NCBI GenBank assembly: GCA_900469345.1
Contig: UBWZ01000014.1
Span: 1-64,000 of the forward strand
Source of the DNA: Hyphomicrobiales bacterium
GTDB lineage: Bacteria; Pseudomonadota; Alphaproteobacteria; Rhizobiales; Rhizobiaceae
DNA: 64,000 nt
Direction of reading: 5' to 3'
The translations under genes and the position numbers were made by a program. Positions 15,030 to 23,696 of the stretch are shown here, one piece after another. Within the stretch, counting starts at the first letter, position 1. Every line of letters begins with the position of its first letter. Under the pieces are notes generated by a model that was not told the DNA's origin, made no database searches, and saw only the letters and a list, made by a program, of their open reading frames with translations.

Positions 15030-17414
15030 ATGGCTTTGGACGAACGTCAGACGATCGGGTTGAACGAGGGTGCGGACGTGACCGCGGAAGGCTGGGCGAA
15101 GGTCGATGTCGGCCTGGCACCGCCGATCTTCGACGAGATCGACCCGGTCGACGGCGACGGTCGCGAAGCCGCCTCAAGGCCAACAAAGCCCCTGTCGCCA
15201 GAGGCGCTTGCGACAACGCTCGCGCGGGAAAAGGCCAAGCGGCTCAAATGGGCTGCAAACAAGATCGTCAAGGCACGCGGCGTCATCACCGAGAAGCTAC
15301 TTGCAATCGCCGATCTCCTGGAGGGCGCCAGAGGCGACCTGCGACGCCCGGCCGGGCAGGGCGGCGTCGAGCCTCCCGTATCGCCCGCCAAGCTGCGTGC
15401 TTATGCGCGTCAGGAAGCCGGCATTCCCGCAGACGAGATCGCCACCTATCTGCAACTGGCCTCGATCGCCGCGAATGAGCGGCAGGTGCTGAGGCAGAAC
15501 GGCGCAGGCCTTTCCGTCCTGAAGGCGATCGCCACAGACGCCGGATTGCGAGGCGAGGTGGTCGAGCGCATGCAAGCCGGCGTCAGAATGGATATCGCTG
15601 CGGTGCGCCGTGTGCGCCAGGAGCGCAGGCTGGCGGCCGAGACAATGCTGGAGACCTTGTTGCGGCAGCGCCCGGAGCTTGGCCGGCTGGCAAGCGGGAC
15701 CGAAACACGCGCCGCGATCCGCGCGTTCGAAACGGATGCAAGCCGGTTCGTCTCCGATCTCGTCTCCTTCCACCGCGCGGTCGATCTTACGGATGAGGGT
15801 TACAGCCAGCGCGGGGAAGGAATCTCGCGCGAAGCAAAGCGCCTGCTTGGCAATATCGACGCGATCGTCGATTGCGATGACATGCCAGAGGAATGGTACG
15901 ACCTCGGTGTAGCTGGCCTCGACTGGCACGGGTTCGAGGCGGCGCGTATTGCGCTATCCTCCATCGCCTACGAGGAATTCTTCGTCAAGTACGGCAGCGA
16001 TTACCTCGACAGCGACGACGTCAATCTCGACTGGGGGCTGGTGGTGGGCGTCGGCCGGCTGGCCGGTATCGCACCGGCGGAGCTTAGCCGGTCTGACTCG
16101 GCAAGGATCAGCACCGCAGCACCCGGCAAGGGCAAGGGCAAGGGCAACTCGGCTTCTGCTCGACGCGCAGCGGCACAGCCGGCGCGGCCGATGCTGGTTG
16201 AACCGCCGCGAGCTCTTCGCTCGATCGAGGTCTGCGCGGGTGCAGGCGGCCAGGCGCTCGGCCTGCATGCGGCCGGCTTCCGTGCCCGCGCGATCTTCGA
16301 AGTGATGGAGGATGCCGCCGAAACCCTGCGTGCCAATTTTGCAACGGCGGTCCCGCGGATCTTTACCGAAGACATTACGAAAGTCGACTTCCGTCACTAC
16401 TGCGGCGGGATCGATTTGGTCGCCGGCGGCGTGCCTTGTCAACCGTTCTCGACGGCCGGCGAACGTCAGGGCGAAGCCGACGAGCGCGACCTGTTCCGCC
16501 GGGCAGTCGAGATCGTCGACGAGATCCAGCCTCGCGCCTTTTTCTTTGAAAATGTCGAGGGGTTTGGGCACGCGACCAACATGAGCTACCGCGCCGAGCT
16601 GCATGCGGCGTTCGCGGCAATCGGCTACCAGTCGCGCATCTTCCCGATCCTGGGCTCCGACTACGGCCTTGCCCAGGGGCGACCGCGGGTCGCGTTCGTC
16701 GGCTTCAAGGATCCGGACGTCATGGCCCGGTTCCGGATGCCGCCGACCTTTCCGCACTGGAACCCGACCCTTGCCGATGCGATCGGCGACCTCGTCTCGG
16801 CCAATGGCTGGCGCGGCTATGAAGCCTGGAACAGAATTGCCAACCGGCTGGGTCCCACCATCGTCGGCGGCTCTCGCAAGAGCGACAAGCACAGCTTCTC
16901 CAGCGGTCTGACCCGGCGTGCCTGGGCCGATCTCGGCATCGACAGTTCGTCGCTAACCAAATCCGCACCGGCCGCCGATCATCAGGGGCCGTTCAAACTG
17001 ACCCTGGAAATGGGTGCGCGCCTGCAAGGCTTCCCAGACGACTGGCGGTTCGTCGGACGGGACCGGCAGATCAAGTCCCAGATCGGCAATGCCCTGCCGC
17101 CGGTGATGGCCGGCGCCGTTGGACTGGCGATCTATGCCGCGCTCGAAAATGTCGCCTTCGACTTCGAAACGGTGTTGAAGACGCCTCTGCATCGGCCCGC
17201 TGCACCGGAACCGGTCAAGGTTCTGCCGGCCAGGAAAGACGGACAGTCGACGTTGCGCAGCCAGGCAAGCTATACGCGTCAGCAGCGGTTGCAGCGCATC
17301 CGCGACGAACATGACTTCTTTGGCGAGATCATCGACGACATCGACGATCAGGGAGAGCCCCTCGACAGGTTTATGGATCCAGGCGCCTACCGGATGCACG
17401 AGAGCCAATCCTGA
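15030..17414 (+). CDS. C5 cytosine DNA methyltransferase with long N-terminal region
   Basis: 794 residues from the ATG at 15030; a TTG four codons upstream is a possible alternative. From about residue 395 the C5-methyltransferase motifs follow in order: IEVCAGAGGQALGLHAAGF (motif I, SAM binding), GGVPCQPFS with catalytic Cys470 (motif IV), FFENVEGF (motif VI), YGLAQGRPRVAFVGF (motif VIII), RLQGFPDDW and SQIGNALPP (motifs IX/X). The enzyme transfers methyl from S-adenosylmethionine to C5 of cytosine in a specific site. The first ~370 residues are helical and charged. They include a block with VSPAKLRAYARQEAGIPADE that resembles ParB/KorB-like helices only weakly. No restriction endonuclease gene is adjacent, so it looks like a solitary methyltransferase. 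The C-terminal tail after residue ~720 is extra. Confidence 0.9.
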   Translation: MALDERQTIGLNEGADVTAEGWAKVDVGLAPPIFDEIDPVDGDGREAASRPTKPLSPEALATTLAREKAKRLKWAANKIVKARGVITEKLLAIADLLEGARGDLRRPAGQGGVEPPVSPAKLRAYARQEAGIPADEIATYLQLASIAANERQVLRQNGAGLSVLKAIATDAGLRGEVVERMQAGVRMDIAAVRRVRQERRLAAETMLETLLRQRPELGRLASGTETRAAIRAFETDASRFVSDLVSFHRAVDLTDEGYSQRGEGISREAKRLLGNIDAIVDCDDMPEEWYDLGVAGLDWHGFEAARIALSSIAYEEFFVKYGSDYLDSDDVNLDWGLVVGVGRLAGIAPAELSRSDSARISTAAPGKGKGKGNSASARRAAAQPARPMLVEPPRALRSIEVCAGAGGQALGLHAAGFRARAIFEVMEDAAETLRANFATAVPRIFTEDITKVDFRHYCGGIDLVAGGVPCQPFSTAGERQGEADERDLFRRAVEIVDEIQPRAFFFENVEGFGHATNMSYRAELHAAFAAIGYQSRIFPILGSDYGLAQGRPRVAFVGFKDPDVMARFRMPPTFPHWNPTLADAIGDLVSANGWRGYEAWNRIANRLGPTIVGGSRKSDKHSFSSGLTRRAWADLGIDSSSLTKSAPAADHQGPFKLTLEMGARLQGFPDDWRFVGRDRQIKSQIGNALPPVMAGAVGLAIYAALENVAFDFETVLKTPLHRPAAPEPVKVLPARKDGQSTLRSQASYTRQQRLQRIRDEHDFFGEIIDDIDDQGEPLDRFMDPGAYRMHESQS

Positions 17415-17457
17415 TAACAGTCACCTGAGCTCTCAAGCGGCTCCACATCCTGTCGTT

Positions 17458-17494
17458 AGCCTGCCTGATCGGGCCCGCCCCGATCAGGCAGGCT
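17458..17494. terminator. Perfect 16-bp hairpin between convergent genes
   Basis: AGCCTGCCTGATCGGG (17458-17473) and CCCGATCAGGCAGGCT (17479-17494) pair perfectly around a 5-base loop. It lies between the methyltransferase stop and the end of the convergent minus-strand gene, the expected place for a bidirectional terminator. No T-run follows on either strand. Confidence 0.6.
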
Positions 17495-17520
17495 GCACTT
17501 CCTCTCCAGTCCGACCATCA

Positions 17521-17842
17521 CTATCGATGAACGGCATCTGCAACTGCCTTGACAGGTGGGAAAGAGTGCGGTGGCGAGTCGGTCAGGTAGAGATCGCCCT
17601 CGTCGAAATCGATCGTACCGGCGTCCAGGTCTATGAGCAGATTGCCTTCCAGGTCTGTCAGCAGGTCCTGCAGCTCGCCGGGGCAAAGACGCTCCCAGCT
17701 GCCCCGGTGATAGAAAAAGCCGCAAACGAATTTCCTCGCCCGTAGATCGAGGACCCATGCCGTGTGGCTCTTGCCAGCTGACGAACCAGTGGAACCACCA
17801 CTCGGTGGCAAGATAACGGCTGGTGATCGCCTGCGTCTCCAT
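17521..17842 (-). pseudogene. Hypothetical gene broken by a frameshift
   Basis: From the ATG at 17842 the frame reads METQAITSRYLATEWWFHWF, then VSWQ. Shortly after, the sensible sequence moves to the neighbouring frame: SHTAWVLDLRARKFVCGFFY, then ERLCPGELQDLLTDLEGNLL and DAGTIDFDEGDLYLTD to a stop at 17521. The junction is near 17765-17775, around TGGCAAGAGC. Read together these make one protein of about 105 residues with an aromatic N-terminus and an acidic C-terminus. A one-base change is the simplest explanation; a sequencing error would look the same. Function unknown. Confidence 0.5.
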
Positions 17843-18305
17843 CGTCAACTCCACCGCCAAGTCTCCATCGGCACCTTCTTCACAGACTTAAACGCTTGCC
17901 CGTCCCGGCATCGGCGTCCAGAGCAAAACTTGGCCGGCGATTGGAAAAAATCGCGGGGGGCGGGCGTTGACGCGATGGTCACGACCCGCCATCCTCTGTT
18001 CATCGGCAGCGAGGCCGGTCGTTCCCGATCGTCGGGAATGTCAGTCGGGACGCCGGCTGTGGATTGAAACGACAACGCTCACGGCGTCCAAAGCCAGTCG
18101 GCACGTCACCTCGTCCTCATGGAGCTTAGGCGGCTCATGCATCGATCCGTTATCGGATCGCTGATGCCCATGCGCTGCTGAGCTTCCCCAGGATCGCCAT
18201 GATCGCGATCCGTCTTCACCTGTTTTTGCCATCGTCGTCATCCGGCACGTACTGTGTCGGAGAGCGCGCTCGGCTGCCCATCGAACCGTCCAAAGGAGAG
18301 ACGTC
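17843..18305. other. Intergenic region, no supported gene
   Basis: 463 bp between the frameshifted gene and the gene at 18306. It contains the short palindrome TTCCCGATCGTCGGGAA near 18024-18040. The last 100 bases should hold the promoter of the downstream block. No ORF here has both a ribosome site and plausible composition. Confidence 0.35.
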
Positions 18306-18788
18306 ATGATCCTCACCACCAGTTTTACCATCGACCCAAAGGCTTTTACCCCGCCTTTGGTCGGCGTTGCCAGAGCCAGCGCGCATCTCGAAGCCAACAG
18401 GACGTTGTTCGACCGCTTTGTCGCCAGCATTCCGATCTCTGACTCAAAACCGCGGGATGTGCAGCTGGCGATCTCGATCGAACGCGACCAGATCCTGCTG
18501 ATGACCTACAAGGCTGCGATGCGGAAGGTCACCAACGCATTCCGAGTGGGCTTCAGCCTGAAGAAGGGCCTCTCGCCCACCGATGTCCGCGCCGCAATGG
18601 ATTACGGCGTTCTGCCCTACCTCGCGTCTGCCCATCTGCTGGTGCAAAGCATCGTGGACCTGATCGAGAGCGACAACTTGCCCGAGATGGCGAAGATCAG
18701 GCCCGTGTTGGACGCAATCGATGCGGACTCGAGGATGGTCTACCAGCTGATTGCCGAGGTCCAGGACAAGCATGCGCAGGCCGCCTGA
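18306..18788 (+). CDS. Hypothetical helical protein
   Basis: 160 residues, MILTTSFTIDPKAFTPPLVG..., with AAAGGAGAGACGTC directly upstream. Nearly all helix after residue 20: VARASAHLEANRTLFDRFVA, RDQILLMTYKAAMRKVTNAF, SPTDVRAAMDYGVLPYLASA, LLVQSIVDLIESDNLPEM and IDADSRMVYQLIAEVQDK. No known domain recognised and no membrane segment. It opens a run of four plus-strand accessory genes with strong ribosome sites (18306-20269). Confidence 0.6.
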   Translation: MILTTSFTIDPKAFTPPLVGVARASAHLEANRTLFDRFVASIPISDSKPRDVQLAISIERDQILLMTYKAAMRKVTNAFRVGFSLKKGLSPTDVRAAMDYGVLPYLASAHLLVQSIVDLIESDNLPEMAKIRPVLDAIDADSRMVYQLIAEVQDKHAQAA

Positions 18789-18808
18789 AGCGGCCACTGC
18801 CGATCCAT

Positions 18809-18851
18809 CCCAACCTCATGATCCGACATCACTGCGGGTCGCGAGGTTGGG
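18809..18851. terminator. Long hairpin downstream of the gene at 18306-18788
   Basis: CCCAACCTC (18809-18817) pairs with GAGGTTGGG (18843-18851), and inside it GATCCG pairs with CGGGTC allowing one G-T pair, leaving a 9-base loop. It starts 20 bases after the stop codon. No T-run follows, so it may be a rho-independent-like terminator, a processing site or a transcript-stability hairpin. Confidence 0.45.
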
Positions 18852-18938
18852 GCAGGGGCGCTTGACGTCGCTGCAACCCCTCGACAACCTCAAATAGAGG
18901 ATGCCCCAGCGGCACTGATCGCAAAAAGGAGACTACCC

Positions 18939-19289
18939 ATGGCGAACATTCTCAAGACATACATGATGCAGCGCGACAACGATCGCCCGCTTCGCTTCAC
19001 CGGCTCCCGCATCGCGGTCGCAGCCAGCTCGGCCGACCGCGCCCGCTCCGACTATTCCGGCAAGGTCGGACGTCGCGAAATCCTGCAGCTCTACCAGACG
19101 CAGCGCGGCGACTATGTCGCGGCCCGCACCCGCATCACACAGTGGCAGGGTGAACGCGATACCCATGAGGCAATCGTCTCGCGCAGCCAGGATGCCATCG
19201 TCGCCTTCTTTGGCTTCGGTCCGTTGGCAACTGAGATCTACGAGATCGCCGGCTGGGACATCGCTGAAGATCTCGACGCCGTCGCCTGA
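18939..19289 (+). CDS. Hypothetical protein
   Basis: 116 residues, MANILKTYMMQRDNDRPLRF..., with AAAAAGGAGACTACCC upstream. The first third is polar (FTGSRIAVAASSADRARSDY), the centre is SGKVGRREILQLYQTQRGDY, and the end is a hydrophobic-acidic helix (AFFGFGPLATEIYEIAGWDI). No domain recognised. It is followed 31 bp later by the gene at 19321 on the same strand, so the two are probably co-transcribed. Confidence 0.6.
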   Translation: MANILKTYMMQRDNDRPLRFTGSRIAVAASSADRARSDYSGKVGRREILQLYQTQRGDYVAARTRITQWQGERDTHEAIVSRSQDAIVAFFGFGPLATEIYEIAGWDIAEDLDAVA

Positions 19290-19320
19290 CCGGCAAACCT
19301 GTTCAACTCGGAGAAATGTG

Positions 19321-19947
19321 ATGAGTACTTCGACCCTATCTGCGCAGACCGCAATCCCGACGCGTGGCAGCCTGTCGCCAATGCAGGCTGAAAGCGTGCT
19401 GAAGTCCATGATCGCCTCTGCGCTGAAAAGCGCGCCAGGCACCGTCTGCGAAATCATGGTGACGCCGACCGTCGAGTTGCGCATCGAGCGCATGTCGTCC
19501 GGTGCAAAGTTCGAGCTGAATGATCTCGCGGCAATCGACCACATCTGGGAGCAGCAATATGCCAACGGCAAGTGGGCTCTGCGCGGCGTGATCAACGCCA
19601 CTACAGCCGCCGGTCTCGACGTACGGTTCGCAAGCGACTTTACCCGATCCAAGTCCAAGGCAGCGGCAGCAGGACCTGAAGCCGGGCTCATTCGTCCAAG
19701 CAACGGCTCGATCTGGCGCAAGATTACCATCGAGCTCGGCGAAGAGGCGGATGTCGAACTGGCAGGCAAGAAGACCGCGATCCTCGTCTCGGAACATGAC
19801 GACGGAACGGCGACGGCGACGTTCGCATGGCTGGGCGAGGTCTACGAAGAAAGCTTCGAAAGTCTCTGGCATGCCAAATCGTACAGCCTGAAAGCTGCGG
19901 AAACGGTTCTGCGATGGTGGAAGCCCTCGGATAACACTGCAGCATAG
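19321..19947 (+). CDS. Hypothetical protein
   Basis: 208 residues, MSTSTLSAQTAIPTRGSLSP..., preceded by CTCGGAGAAATGTG. The N-terminal two thirds contain SMIASALKSAPGTVCEIMVT, a segment WEQQYANGKWALRGVINATT and then a lysine/alanine-rich linker. The C-terminal part is beta-rich (IWRKITIELGEEADVELAGK, then TAILVSEHDDGTATATFAWL). No family recognised. It probably forms an operon with the genes at 18939 and 20000. Confidence 0.6.
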   Translation: MSTSTLSAQTAIPTRGSLSPMQAESVLKSMIASALKSAPGTVCEIMVTPTVELRIERMSSGAKFELNDLAAIDHIWEQQYANGKWALRGVINATTAAGLDVRFASDFTRSKSKAAAAGPEAGLIRPSNGSIWRKITIELGEEADVELAGKKTAILVSEHDDGTATATFAWLGEVYEESFESLWHAKSYSLKAAETVLRWWKPSDNTAA

Positions 19948-19999
19948 AGACAGCGGGCGGTATGCCCGCTTCCACCGCGAACGACAAAAGAGAGAAGTC

Positions 20000-20269
20000 A
20001 TGCAGATACAACTTGGCTCTGATCCACTGGTGCGCCTGGAGGGCGGCCTGATCTTACAGGTCGATCCAAAAGACGACGTCTGGGTCTATGATGCGACGCA
20101 ACCACTTGATCGGGGAACTGGCCACGATCGGCAGCTCGCTGACGCACTGCGGCAGCTTGTCCGCGCCGCAGAATACGTCGAGCAGTGCCGGTCACCGTCG
20201 AAGGCGGTTACCCTCGGTGAGAGTGGTGATCCTGTGCGGACCGACCACGGCATGCTCTACATCGAATAG
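20000..20269 (+). CDS. Small hypothetical protein
   Basis: 89 residues, MQIQLGSDPLVRLEGGLILQ..., with AAAAGAGAGAAGTC ahead of the ATG. A short beta-rich start (LILQVDPKDDVWVYD) is followed by a helix (DRQLADALRQLVRAAEYVEQC) and a tail. No domain recognised. It is the last plus-strand gene of the accessory block before the insertion sequence. Confidence 0.55.
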   Translation: MQIQLGSDPLVRLEGGLILQVDPKDDVWVYDATQPLDRGTGHDRQLADALRQLVRAAEYVEQCRSPSKAVTLGESGDPVRTDHGMLYIE

Positions 20270-20898
20270 TGGACAGCTCGGGATGCAGGGAGGAAGCTCC
20301 AAACCAGCTTTCATCGAGGAGCTCCATGACCACGAACAAGGCGCAACGTAACCTCGATCGCCGATCATCGACGAGATCGCATCGGCAACGAAATGCTTCA
20401 GATCCGTCATCTCCGGCGGCAGCTTAGCTGATACCCTGCCGCTGGCTGCGCGAAGCTCGACCACTCCCGAGACAGTCGGCAGGCGAGACTGCTAAACGTA
20501 TCGGGACGAGCAGTGCATCAGTTACTCGACCTGCGGCGCTCCCAATTTCCGCGGAAGACCGGTTTGCTCCCTCTCCAACTGACCCCATCTCGTAGTCCGG
20601 GGATGGGGTTCGATTGTCCATAACCGTCGCGTAAGGCTGGAGAGATGGTTGGAGTGTCCAGGGCTGTCTCGTAACAGCGCCGAAGCAGCGAAAGTCGTCT
20701 CGTAATAGTCGATCTCGCTTGTTGTCGCTCGCGCGCTTCTCCAGACGTTGACCGAAACCGTCGCCATAGAGCAATTACCGACCGCTGATTTTACGGCGTT
20801 CACCAGTTCAATAGGACTGGTTTCTGAGGTATTAGGTGACACCCGGTCCAAACGATGGTCATTAACTGCATAGTATTCGTTATGTTATGACTGTCAAA
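20270..20898. other. Gene-free region with a spaced TGTCC/GTCTCGTAA repeat
   Basis: No gene supported. TGTCCA at 20615 and 20655, each followed after 5 bases by a GTC(G/T)CGTAA-type motif (20626 and 20666), gives a 40-bp tandem pattern. A third GTCTCGTAA is at 20697. Such spaced repeats occur at transposon ends and recombinase arm sites, but no enzyme is encoded here. The region borders the left end of the insertion sequence. Confidence 0.35.
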
Positions 20899-21085
20899 GC
20901 TGAATAGGGGTGCGATGTCGCCAGCCAGTTAGAAACGCGACACTGGCTCTGACAATCAGCCCCCGATCCGACCGGCTGGGCCGGGTTGAAAGGGCGGAGC
21001 GGGGGCGGGTGAGCGGCACCCCTTCGGCTTTAGCTTTCTCAATGGCAAGGACGGGGTTGGCTTGCCTGGCGCCGGCCACAACCGG

Positions 21086-21289
21086 TCAGAAATGTGCTGG
21101 TTCGAAAAAACCTGGTGCTTCGGGCGGATCAACCAGTTTATTTTTGAAGCAAGCCGCGTGCGCAGACCAAACCTGCCATTTGCCTTCTGATGTCTCAGCA
21201 ATAAGACGAAGCGGATCAGGGTGCTTCGCGACAATGCTTTTGCCGCAGAGACAACATGGACCCCATTCAACCGGCAACTCATTCTTCAT
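21086..21289 (-). CDS. Small cysteine-rich protein inside the insertion sequence
   Basis: 67 residues, MKNELPVEWGPCCLCGKSIV..., with GAGGGGCCTACC directly ahead of the ATG at 21289. CCLCG near residue 12 and a later SAHAACF give a likely zinc-binding set (Cys-x2-Cys plus His and Cys). The middle reads DPLRLIAETSEGKWQVWSAH. It starts 33 bp after the transposase stop on the same strand and lies inside the terminal inverted repeats, so it is probably co-transcribed and moved with the element. Function unknown; it might be an accessory factor or simply captured cargo. Confidence 0.6.
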   Translation of the reverse strand: MKNELPVEWGPCCLCGKSIVAKHPDPLRLIAETSEGKWQVWSAHAACFKNKLVDPPEAPGFFEPAHF

Positions 21290-21322
21290 GGTAGGCCCCT
21301 CGCAAAGTGATGAAGGGCCTTT

Positions 21323-22750
21323 TTACTCGGCCGCCGCCATCCGTGCCAGCGCCTTCTCCCGCTTCGCAATTACCTCCGGATCGTTCATAAAATCCGTCCG
21401 CCGCCCCGGCTTGCGCCCACGCTTTTGATAGCCGTTTGCCGTGCTGCCGTCGCGAATGCCGAACATATGATCCGTCTGCCCGGTGCGCCGTGGGCCGCTC
21501 TTGCTGCGCTGCTGCTCGCGCCCGGCCTGCATCTCGGCGACGATCGACAGCATGTCGTCCAGCCGCTTGTTCTCAACGACTTCCGGCCGATGGACCGACC
21601 GCAGCTTGTCGAAGGTTCTGTAGGGCAGGGCAAAATTCTCGTGCATGATCTCGAGGCGACCGTCCGGATAATCGCAAACAATCACCTTTTGGCCGGCCAA
21701 GGGCTTGGAAACGTCCGTCGGATCGAGAATGAACAGCACCTTGTCGTAGCGCAGCGTCAAAGCCTGCGACAGCGTGCGCACTTCCTTGCGGCACATGGCG
21801 CCATCAAGGTTCTCGTGATCGGCCAACGGCCGGTGCATGTCCTTCGGATTGCGCGGTTGTTTGCCGAAACGCGCGTTGAAATCTACAATAAACTGAGGTG
21901 CATAGGCGTTGGCTTGCTCGATAGTATCAATACCGCGAAGCCGCATCTCCTTGACCAGCCGATCCTGCAATGTCTGGTTGGCACGTTCCACCCGGCCCTT
22001 GGCCTGCGGGGTGTTAGCGCAGATGATGTCGATGTTCAGCTCATAAAGCGCTCGGCCGAATTGCGTCAGGCCGCTCGTCCGGTCCTTCTGCGACGCATGC
22101 GTGGAACGGAAAACACCATGCTTGTCGCTGTAGAAGGCTAGCGGTTTGCCCCATTGCTGCAGATAGGCCTTGGTCGCGTGCAGATAGTCGAATGTGTTCT
22201 CTGATCCGGCAAACCGTAGATGCAACAGCTTGCCGGTCGCGTCATCGATATAGACGAGCAGGGCGCATTTGGGCCCACGGTTCTCGAACCACCAGTGATG
22301 CGAGCCATCGATCTGCACCAGTTCGCCAAAGCAATCACGTCGGCCGCGTGGCTGGAAAACCCGCTTCTTGCGTTCTCTGCGTGAGACCCAGATACCAGCC
22401 TCGGTCATCCATTGTCGCGGCGTCTCCTTAGCGACAGAGATTCGGTGCAGCTCTATCAACTTCTCACGCGCCAGCGTCGGACCGAAATCCAGATAGCGTT
22501 CGCGGATCAGATCCAGCGCCGCGTTGCGAAACTCCTCGCTGTGGCGCCGGTTGCTCGGACGCGATCGTTTCTTCGAAACGAGCCCGGCCGGGCCATCCCG
22601 GTCATAGGCTTGCAGCAGCCGATGGACCTGGCTTCGACTGAGGTCGAGCCGTTCGGCAGCCTCGACGACGCTCAGGCGCTCGTCACGGATCTTCTGGATA
22701 AGTTCAAGACGATGCAATTCTCTCTGCGACATGGTGATCGTAAAGGACAT
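21323..22750 (-). CDS. ISNCY-family transposase (DDE)
   Basis: 475 residues, starting MSFTITMSQRELHRLELIQK; CGGAGTCGTC precedes the ATG. Residues 1-110 hold helix-turn-helix DNA-binding domains (RLSVVEAAERLDLSRSQVHR, then LVSKKRSRPSNRRHSEEF). The catalytic DDE/RNase-H core is visible: QIDGSHHWWF with the first Asp, AFYSDKHGVFR with the second, and PQAKGRVERANQTLQDRLV with the Glu. The C-terminus is basic (RRTGQTDHM... and KRGRKPGRR). The enzyme cuts and joins the ends of the element. Length and the absence of stops suggest it is functional. Confidence 0.9.
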   Translation of the reverse strand: MSFTITMSQRELHRLELIQKIRDERLSVVEAAERLDLSRSQVHRLLQAYDRDGPAGLVSKKRSRPSNRRHSEEFRNAALDLIRERYLDFGPTLAREKLIELHRISVAKETPRQWMTEAGIWVSRRERKKRVFQPRGRRDCFGELVQIDGSHHWWFENRGPKCALLVYIDDATGKLLHLRFAGSENTFDYLHATKAYLQQWGKPLAFYSDKHGVFRSTHASQKDRTSGLTQFGRALYELNIDIICANTPQAKGRVERANQTLQDRLVKEMRLRGIDTIEQANAYAPQFIVDFNARFGKQPRNPKDMHRPLADHENLDGAMCRKEVRTLSQALTLRYDKVLFILDPTDVSKPLAGQKVIVCDYPDGRLEIMHENFALPYRTFDKLRSVHRPEVVENKRLDDMLSIVAEMQAGREQQRSKSGPRRTGQTDHMFGIRDGSTANGYQKRGRKPGRRTDFMNDPEVIAKREKALARMAAAE

Positions 22751-22885
22751 GACGACTCCGACCGCTCATGGTCTCGACCAGGCTGAAGATCGTCATCTTT
22801 GCTCCCAACATTGGCTTTGACCAGTGCGTCGAGAGGCGAGACTGTCGCATCTCTAACTGGCCCAACTGTCGCTTTACTAAATAGC

Positions 22886-23662
22886 CGCTACAATGACATG
22901 TTGCATAACGCGATTTATGGAACTCAAATGCATTTGTTGGCAGCCCAGTAGAACCTCCTTAGGTTCGTGGAAAATCGCATCGGCTTCACTAGGTAGCCCT
23001 GACGCTTGGGAGACAATGGCGCAGTGAATCCATGCATATTTAATCCGAGGTCAGTGGTACTCCGCACAGCGTCTTGATGGTCGCTATCCCTGCGACGCGT
23101 CTGTGAGTGATCATTTTATTTCAGTTCACTGACCAGCATCGCCGTCGGCAGCCGTCCCGAACATGTCGAACTGACTACCTGACGCCCTGCAGCATGGGTC
23201 GAGTTCACCGAACCAGAAACGTTTTGGCATGCTCCTGCACCAGTCGATCAACCCCTTCCCTCTAGGCTTTAACCCCAGATCGCAAGCATGGCGCTGGACT
23301 CAGCGGTCTCCATGAACCTGCCGTCGCGTCATCTGCACATCGTCGACGCTAAAGGTGATGGGGGTCCGGATGTGACCGTCCTGTCGTAATGGGTTCTGTG
23401 CAGGCCGTCAGGTCGCTCATGACCCACCGGTCTCTACGCCGCCGCCTACTATGCCCTCCCAGGTGGTAGTTGCCGATGATGTCCTCTTGAGGTGACTTTG
23501 CGTGCGGCGCAATCCCGACGACATGAATGTGAGCATCCTCCAAACGCTATCTTGTCAATGGCTGTACGCTGGGCATTTAACCCTCTTCCGAGCAGATACT
23601 ACGGCATTTCACAAGGAAACAGACCTTGACTCATGACGCGTTCTGAATAAATAATCGGAAAT
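22886..23662. other. Gene-free region upstream of the sugar importer
   Basis: About 780 bp. No ORF with convincing composition or ribosome site, and no recognisable gene fragment. The last part must hold the promoter for the ABC importer; the sequence around 23615-23660 is AT-rich compared with the surroundings. Confidence 0.4.
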
Positions 23663-23676
23663 CGATCAAATGATCG
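23663..23676. promoter_or_regulatory. Inverted repeat, candidate operator of the sugar importer
   Basis: CGATCA-AA-TGATCG is a perfect 6-bp inverted repeat with a 2-bp spacer, 20 bp upstream of the ATG of the binding-protein gene and overlapping the likely 5' leader. A plausible site for the SorC-family regulator encoded at the end of the cluster. The assignment rests only on position and symmetry. Confidence 0.45.
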
Positions 23677-23696
23677 GAGTGGTTTGGGAGGACCGT

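Larger units (their letters stand above)
20899..22885. mobile_element. ISNCY-type insertion sequence, about 2.0 kb
   Basis: Contains a full-length transposase (21323-22750) and imperfect terminal inverted repeats. Near the left end, GCCAGTTAGAAACGCGACA lies at about 20919-20942. Near the right end, the reverse complement of 22841-22863 reads GCCAGTTAGAGATGCGACAGT. Both ends also carry an outer GCGA(T/C)-type motif (20911 and 22872) and weaker similarity outward to 20899 and 22885. The exact ends are approximate, and I found no certain target duplication. The element appears intact. Confidence 0.65.
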
